From an uncultured Bacilli bacterium (GTDB taxonomy: Bacteria > Bacillota_I > Bacilli_A > RF39 > UBA660): a stretch of 7,979 nt of DNA. The position numbers were made by a program, and so were the translations under genes. Each line of letters opens with the position of its first letter. Positions within the stretch are counted from its first letter, which is position 1. The DNA lies in NCBI GenBank assembly GCA_947627965.1, contig CANQYA010000040.1, positions 1-7,979 of the forward strand, given 5' to 3'. The notes under the pieces are model-generated. The model searched no databases. It saw nothing but the letters and a program-made list of their open reading frames with translations, and was not told where the DNA came from. Shown here one piece after another: positions 7,294 through 7,979 of the stretch.

Positions 7294-7302
7294 GCAAAAT
7301 AG

Positions 7303-7331
7303 TTGAAATTATATTTATTATGTGTTATAGT
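7303..7331 (+). promoter_or_regulatory. Near-consensus sigma-A promoter for the right-end ORF
   Basis: TTGAAA (7303-7308), a 17-bp spacer and TATAGT (7326-7331), with TGT giving an extended -10. Transcription would start near 7338, about 20 nt before the ATG at 7359. It is the best-scoring promoter by eye in the window. Confidence 0.75.
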
Positions 7332-7358
7332 ATTATCGTACATTAGAGGTGTAAAAAA

Positions 7359-7979
7359 ATGAGCAATAAATTTACAGATAAAGAGTACATAAATATAGTT
7401 AATGATATAATTGAGAATAGAGAATTTGAAAAGACAAAAGAAATTGTACATCATGGATTAAATCGTTTTGACCATTGCTTACGTGTATCATATTATTCGT
7501 ATAAAATATCAAAATTTTTAAGATTAGGTTATAAAGAAAATCCTAAATCAAAACAGGAAACTAGATTTAGTATGAACAAAAATTCAGAATTAAAATTACA
7601 TGGAACATTTACTGTTTATGCTGGAAGTGATATAAGATTGTTTGAAAATGCAAAATTGGAAATAGGTAGTGGTTATTGTACTTGTGGTACACAAATAGTA
7701 TGTGCTAAAAGTATTAAAATTGGAAATAGTGTAGCAATAGCAAGGGATGTTATAATAAGAGATACAGATGCACATGATATAGTAGGAAAGCCACATGATA
7801 AGATTAAAGAAGTTGTAATTGGCAATAATGTTTGGATAGGCAATAGAGCAATAATTATGAAAGGTGTAACAATAGGAGATGGAGCAATTGTAGCAGCAGG
7901 GGCAGTAGTAACAAAAGATGTTCCAGCAAACACAATTGTTGCAGGAGTACCTGCTAAAGTAATACAAGAAAATGTTACA
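7359..7979 (+). CDS. Chimeric ORF: HD-phosphohydrolase N-terminus joined to hexapeptide acyltransferase, 3'-partial
   Basis: One frame stays open for 207 codons to the window edge. GAGGTG (7346-7351) lies 7 nt before the ATG. Residues 1-58 resemble the start of bacterial HD-domain phosphohydrolases: helical, with EIVHHG (28-33) and [16 protein letters not shown] (36-51). The family would next show a helix and the 'LLHD' dyad, which is missing. From about residue 72 the protein is a left-handed beta-helix acyltransferase (WbbJ/maltose-acetyltransferase type): [16 protein letters not shown], the probable catalytic His139 in DTDAHD, then [31 protein letters not shown] (164-185) and AGVPAKVI (195-202). 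Such enzymes transfer acetyl groups to sugars of surface polysaccharides. The ending VIQENV suggests only a few residues are missing. The acyltransferase half uses GCA for Ala (11 GCA, 3 GCT) and AGA/AGG for Arg. The HD half uses CGT as well, and tsf uses almost only GCT for Ala. A true fusion, a recombined gene or an assembly join are all possible; an HD hydrolase activity is not. An internal start at Met72 (7572) is conceivable. Confidence 0.8.
   Translation, partial: MSNKFTDKEYINIVNDIIENREFEKTKEIVHHGLNRFDHCLRVSYYSYKISKFLRLGYKENPKSKQETRFSMNKNSELKLHGTFTVYAGSDIRLFENAKLEIGSGYCTCGTQIVCAKSIKIGNSVAIARDVIIRDTDAHDIVGKPHDKIKEVVIGNNVWIGNRAIIMKGVTIGDGAIVAAGAVVTKDVPANTIVAGVPAKVIQENVT

Noticed and set aside
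7269..7454. Minus-strand ORF of 61 codons over the promoter and HD-like segment
   Set aside because: It overlaps a strong plus-strand promoter, terminator and coding frame, and shows no recognisable motif.
7596..7967. Minus-strand ORFs opposite the right end, including a Cys/Tyr-rich one of 123 codons
   Set aside because: They are antisense shadows of the acyltransferase frame. The low-complexity Tyr/Cys/Ser content reflects the hexapeptide codons read backwards, and no RBS is evident.
1..7979. CRISPR array, tRNA or rRNA genes, insertion sequence or transposase
   Set aside because: No regularly spaced repeats, no cloverleaf-like or rRNA-like segments and no transposase motifs are visible on either strand.

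Overview
The window reads as chromosomal DNA of a very AT-rich Gram-positive bacterium (Bacillota). The evidence is the rpsB-tsf pair with Bacillus-like uS2 and EF-Ts, strong GGAGG-type ribosome binding sites, A/T-ending codons, TAA as the only visible stop, a sortase-type surface protein and a ComEA/ComEC pair. An uncultured gut-type lineage such as RF39 or a relative fits, but this is inference. Every gene lies on the + strand.

Layout. 1-1875 is a translation operon: rpsB (5' end cut off by the window, with an unusual acidic/basic tail and a Rho-N-like C-terminus), then tsf, then a clear intrinsic terminator. 1876-3150 is a monocistronic unit with its own promoter and terminator. It encodes a secreted, wall-anchored surface protein of unknown function with an NPSTG sorting signal. 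3160-7160 is a probable operon: a SEDS-family peptidoglycan polymerase (ftsW-like), comEA (DNA-binding competence receptor) and comEC (DNA channel with a metallo-beta-lactamase-like domain). comEC starts with TTG inside the end of comEA. 7161-7358 holds a 16-bp perfect palindrome, an intrinsic terminator and a near-consensus promoter. 7359-7979 is an open reading frame that runs off the right edge. Its first ~58 codons look like the start of an HD-domain phosphohydrolase, and the rest is a left-handed beta-helix (hexapeptide) acyltransferase with different codon use.

How they fit together. Ribosomal protein S2 and EF-Ts serve translation. The SEDS polymerase, surface protein and competence proteins all act at the cell envelope, and the adjacent exported proteins each carry a pair of cysteines outside the membrane.

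The most unusual points are the HD/acyltransferase chimeric ORF at the right end, a perfect 11-bp fold-back at the extreme left end that replaces conserved uS2 residues, and the Rho-N-like extension of uS2. Both window ends could be assembly artefacts. I found no convincing wholly new multi-gene system.
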